Source: Nematostella vectensis
Lineage: Eukaryota; Cnidaria; Anthozoa; Actiniaria; Edwardsiidae
Reading direction: 5' to 3'
Assembly (NCBI RefSeq): GCF_932526225.1
Contig: NC_064044.1
Location: forward strand, 1,247,001 to 1,311,000
DNA length: 64,000 bases
In this document: one piece after another, positions 60,601 through 64,000 of the stretch
How the letters are laid out: each line of letters opens with the position of its first letter
Position numbering within the stretch: the stretch's first letter is position 1
Made by a program: the position numbers and the translations under genes
The notes under the pieces: generated by a model
Told to the model about the DNA's origin: nothing
The model's input: only the letters and a program-made list of their open reading frames with translations
Database searches by the model: none

Positions 60601-62472
60601 ATCGAGCGCTATACTCTATCTTAGAATCTACTTAATCAAGTTATCCAAGGAATCTAGTTAGTTCTTGTGTGCATAAAATATGTACAGGATCCTGAACAAA
60701 GCATGAGCACATCAAAGATGCTGAAAGTACATAAAAATGTCCCTATACCTTCTTTTTATGTCATGACACACCAAGAACAGTATAATTAAGTATCGATATT
60801 TAAAAAAAAAAAATAAAGAAAAAAAATAGGCTAGCAGCGGGAATCGAACCCGGATCGCTGCGTTAGTAGTCAAGTGTCCGCAACGAAAGACTAACGTGGC
60901 ATTGCTGAAGGGAATTGTAATGAAAATTACTTTTAATACTATTGGTATCGTAAACTATCCCAAGCAAAGTCACCATCGGACTGGAGGTTACATTCGGGAA
61001 AAGCTTCAGGGTTATATTCGGGAATTTGTTTTACGAGTGTAACCTCCAAAAGGTTACAATCGATATTTTTTTTCCGAATGTAAATTCCAAAAAGTAACAT
61101 TAGGAAAAATAAAACAGTATACTCGGAAAAAAAGGTATATCAATCTATCGAGCGCTATGCTCTATGTTAGAATCTACTTAATCAAGTTATCCAAGGAATC
61201 TAGTTAGTTCTTGTGTGCATAAAATATGTACAGGATCCTGAACAAAGCATGAGCACATCAAAGATGCTGAGAGTACATAAAAATGTCCCTATACCTTCTT
61301 TTTATGTCATGACACACCAAGAACAGTATAATTAAGTATCGATATTTAAAAAAAAAATAAAGAAAAAAAAAATAGGCTATCAGCGGGAATCGAACCCGGG
61401 TCGCTGCGTTAGTAGTCAAGTGCCCGCAACGAAAGACTAACGTAGCATTGCTGAAGGGAATTGTAATGAAAATTACTTTTAATTCTATTGGTATCGTAAA
61501 CTATCCCAAGCAAAGTCACCATCGGACTGGAGGTTACATTCGGGAAAAGCTTCAGGGTTACATTCGGGAATTTGTTTTACGAGTGTAACCTCCAAAAGGT
61601 TACAATCGATATTTTTTTTCCGAATGTAAATTCCAAAAAGTAACATTAGGAAAAATAAAACAGTATACTCGGAAAAAAAGATATATCAATCTATCGAGCG
61701 CTATACTCTATCTTAGAATCTACTTAATCAAATAATCCAAGGAATCTAGTTAGTTCTTGTGTGCATAAAATATGTACAGGATCCTGAACAAAGCATGAGC
61801 CCATCAAATATGCTGAGAGTACATAAAAATGTCCCTATACCTTCTTTTTATGTCATGACACACCAAGAACAGTATAATTAAGTATCGATATTTAAAAAAA
61901 AAATAAAGAAAAAAAATAGGCTACCAGCGGGAATCGAACCCGGATCGCTGCGTTAGTAGTCAAGTGCCCGCAACGAAAGACTAACGTGGCATTGCTGAAG
62001 GGAATTGTAATGAAAATTACTTTTAATACTATTGGTATCGTAAACTATCCCAAGCAAAGTCACCATCGGACTGGAGGTTACATTCGGGAAAAGCTTCAGG
62101 GTTACATTCGGGAATTTGTTTTACGAGTGTAACCTCCAAAAGGTTACAATCGATAATTTTTTTCCGAATGTAAATTCCAAAAAGTAACATTAGGAAAAAT
62201 AAAACAGTCTACTCGGAAAAAAAGGTATATCAATCTATCGAGCGCTATGCTCTATGTTAGAATCTACTTAATCAAGTTATCCAAGGAATCTAGTTAGTTC
62301 TTGTGTGCATAAAATATGTACAGGATCCTGAACAAAGCATGAGCACATCAAAGATGCTGAGAGTACATAAAAATGTCCCTATACCTTCTTTTTATGTCAT
62401 GACACACCAAGAACAGTATAATTAAGTATCGATATTTAAAAAAAAATAAAGAAAAAAAAAAATAGGCTATCA
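57629..62472. repeat. m107-m115: right-hand counterpart of the left end of the window
   Basis: Starts are 57629, 58174, 58721, 59193, 59743, 60291, 60837, 61383 and 61927. m108-m112 repeat m9-m13, including the 75-bp deletion in m109. m114 carries CGTAGCATT, AAATAATCC and GAGCCCATCAAATATG. m115 has CTACCAGC and ACAGTCTACTC. m108 to m116 is 4299 bp, an eight-monomer period that contains one short monomer. Confidence 0.85.
58721..59192. repeat. m109: short monomer (472 bp)
   Basis: The same 75-bp deletion is present at 58981/58982 with CAAGATATCC. m109 is the positional counterpart of m10. Confidence 0.9.
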
Positions 62473-64000
62473 GCGGGAATCGAACCCGGGTCGCTGCGTT
62501 AGTAGTCAAGTGCCCGCAACGAAAGACTAACGTGGCATTGCTGAAGGGAATTGTAATGAAAATTACTTTTTATTCTATTGGTATCGTAAACTATCCCAAG
62601 CAAAGTCACCATCGGACTAGAGGTTACATTCGGGAAAAGCTTCAGGGTTACATTCGGGAATTTGTTTTACGAGTGTAACCTCCAAAAGGTTACAATCGAT
62701 ATTTTTTTTCCGAATGTAAATTCCAAAAAGTAACATTAGGAAAAATAAAACAGTATACTCGGAAAAAAAGGTATATCAATCTATCGAGCGCTATACTCTA
62801 TCTTAGAAATCTACTTAATCAAGTTATCCAAGGAATCTAGTTAGTTCTTGTGTGCATAAAATATGTACAGGATCCTGAACAAAGCATGAGCACATCAAAG
62901 ATGCTGAGAGTACATAAAAATGTCCCTATACCTTCTTTTTATGTCATGACACACCAAGAACAGTATAATTAAGTATCGATATTTAAAAAAAAAAATAAAG
63001 AAAAAAAAATAGGCTATCAGCGGGAATCGAACCCGGATCGCTGCGTTAGTAGTCAAGTGCCCGCAACGAAAGACTAACGTGGCATTGCTGAAGGGAATTG
63101 TAATGAAAATTACTTTTAATACTATTGGTATCGTAAACTATCCCAAGCAAAGTCACCATCGGACTGGAGGTTACATTCGGGAAAAGCTTCAGGGTTACAT
63201 TCGGGAATTTGTTTTACGAGTGTAACCTCCAAAAGGTTACAATCGATAATTTTTTTCCGAATGTAAATTCCAAAAAGTAATCTACTTAATCAAGATATCC
63301 AAGGAATCTAGTTAGTTCTTGTGTGCATAAAATATGTACAGGATCCTGAACAAAGCATGAGCACATCAAAGATGCTGAGAGTACATAAAAATGTCCCTAT
63401 ACCTTCTTTTTATGTCATGACACACCAAGAACAGTATAATTAAGTATCGATATTTAAAAAAAAAAAATAAAGAAAAAAAAAATAGGCTGTCAGCGGGAAT
63501 CAAACCCGGGTAGCTGCGTTAGTAGTCAAGTGCCCGCAACGAAAGACTAACGTGGCATTGCTGAAGGGAATTGTAATGAAAATTACTTTTAATTCTATTG
63601 GTATCGTAAACTATCCCAAGCAAAGTCACCATCGGACTGGAGGTTACATTCGGGAAAAGCTTCAGGGTTACATTCGGGAATTTGTTTTACGAGTGTAACC
63701 TCCAAAAGGTTACAATCGATTTTTTTTTTCCGAATGTAAATTCCAAAAAGTAACATTAGGAAAAATAAAACAGTATACTCGGAAAAAAAAGGTATATCAA
63801 TCTATCGAGCGCTATGCTCTATGTTAGAATCTACTTAATCAAGTTATCCAAGGAATCTAGTTAGTTCTTGTGTGCATAAAATATGTACAGGATCCTGAAG
63901 AAAGCATGAGCACATCAAAGATGCTGAGAGTACATAAAAATGTCCCTATACCTTCTTTTTATGTCATTACACACCAAGAACAGTATAATTAAGTATCGAT
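62473..64000. repeat. m116-m118: third copy of the m9-m11 succession, right-truncated
   Basis: Starts are 62473, 63020 and 63493. m116 has ACTAGAGG and TTAGAAATCTAC, m117 has the 75-bp deletion, and m118 has ATCAAACCCGGG, GAAGAAAGC and TCATTAC. The window ends at GTATCGAT, just before the A-tract of m118, so the array continues beyond it. Confidence 0.9.
63020..63492. repeat. m117: short monomer (473 bp)
   Basis: The same 75-bp deletion is present at 63280/63281 with CAAGATATCC. m117 is the counterpart of m10 and m109. Confidence 0.9.

Larger units (their letters stand above)
1..64000. repeat. Satellite array, about 118 tandem copies of a ~546-bp monomer
   Basis: The entire window is a head-to-tail array. 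The landmark GCGGGAATCGAAC, or a one- or two-base variant, recurs 117 times after a partial first copy. Spacing is mostly 543-551 bp, and all copies are in the same orientation. Short exceptions are five monomers of 466-473 bp, one of 523 bp, one of 529 bp and one of 539 bp. Adjacent copies differ by scattered substitutions and by A- or T-run length; non-adjacent copies are often more alike than neighbours, which indicates higher-order organisation. No single-copy DNA, gene or inserted element breaks the array. Such arrays are typical of eukaryotic heterochromatin. The family name and host species are not recognisable to me. Confidence 0.98.

Noticed and set aside
1-64000. CRISPR array or bacterial repeat locus
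   Set aside because: The repeat unit is ~546 bp with no unique spacers; all of the unit is repeated. No cas-like genes are present.

Overview
The window is one continuous tandem satellite-DNA array. From base 1 to base 64000 it consists of head-to-tail copies of a single monomer of about 546 bp. I count 118 copies; the first lacks a few bases at its left end and the last lacks about 40 at its right end. No non-satellite segment interrupts the array. I find no credible protein-coding gene, rRNA, functional tRNA, CRISPR array or intact transposon. The open frames present are short, begin only at TTG or GTG codons, and recur because the DNA recurs. The layout suggests a eukaryotic, probably heterochromatic (centromeric, pericentromeric or subtelomeric) block, more likely animal than not. 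I cannot name the organism.

Each monomer, read on the + strand, has four parts. (1) An antisense tRNA-derived module of about 72 bp carries a perfect or near-perfect RNA polymerase III B box, a weak A box at the canonical distance, and a T-run just downstream on the minus strand. (2) An AT-rich spacer contains a small hairpin. (3) A core of about 120 bp is built from degenerate direct and inverted copies of a GGTTACATTCGG-like motif and can form mutually exclusive hairpins. (4) A less repetitive arm of about 230 bp holds several short perfect palindromes and ends in a double A-tract that leads into the next copy.

Monomers fall into recognisable subfamilies. Type A has ATACTCTATCTT in the distal arm, usually with AATTCTATT and CGATATTT. 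Type B has ATGCTCTATGTT, usually with AATACTATT and CGATAATT. Type C has GGTTCGC after the B box, CTGAAAGG, AATGAAGTT and GAGGACAT. Their order is not random. In roughly the first 40 kb the same successions recur every five monomers (about 2.73 kb), and in about 39-64 kb every eight monomers (about 4.3-4.4 kb). Local dimers, trimers and twin monomers are embedded in these. A block of about 3.4 kb near the left end is duplicated 17.95 kb downstream, and the left end (m9-m13) reappears at the right end (m108-m112 and m116-m118). Several monomers are clear chimeras, some with crossover intervals of a few tens of bases. Seven copies carry sizeable internal deletions.

Monomers are numbered m1 to m118, each starting at the first base of the GCGGG that precedes ATCGAAC. 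All starts are given in the block entries. The most interesting feature is the Pol III-type module repeated in every unit: the array may be about 118 potential small-RNA promoters in one orientation, all antisense to the numbering used here. Comparisons were made by eye, so counts are approximate.
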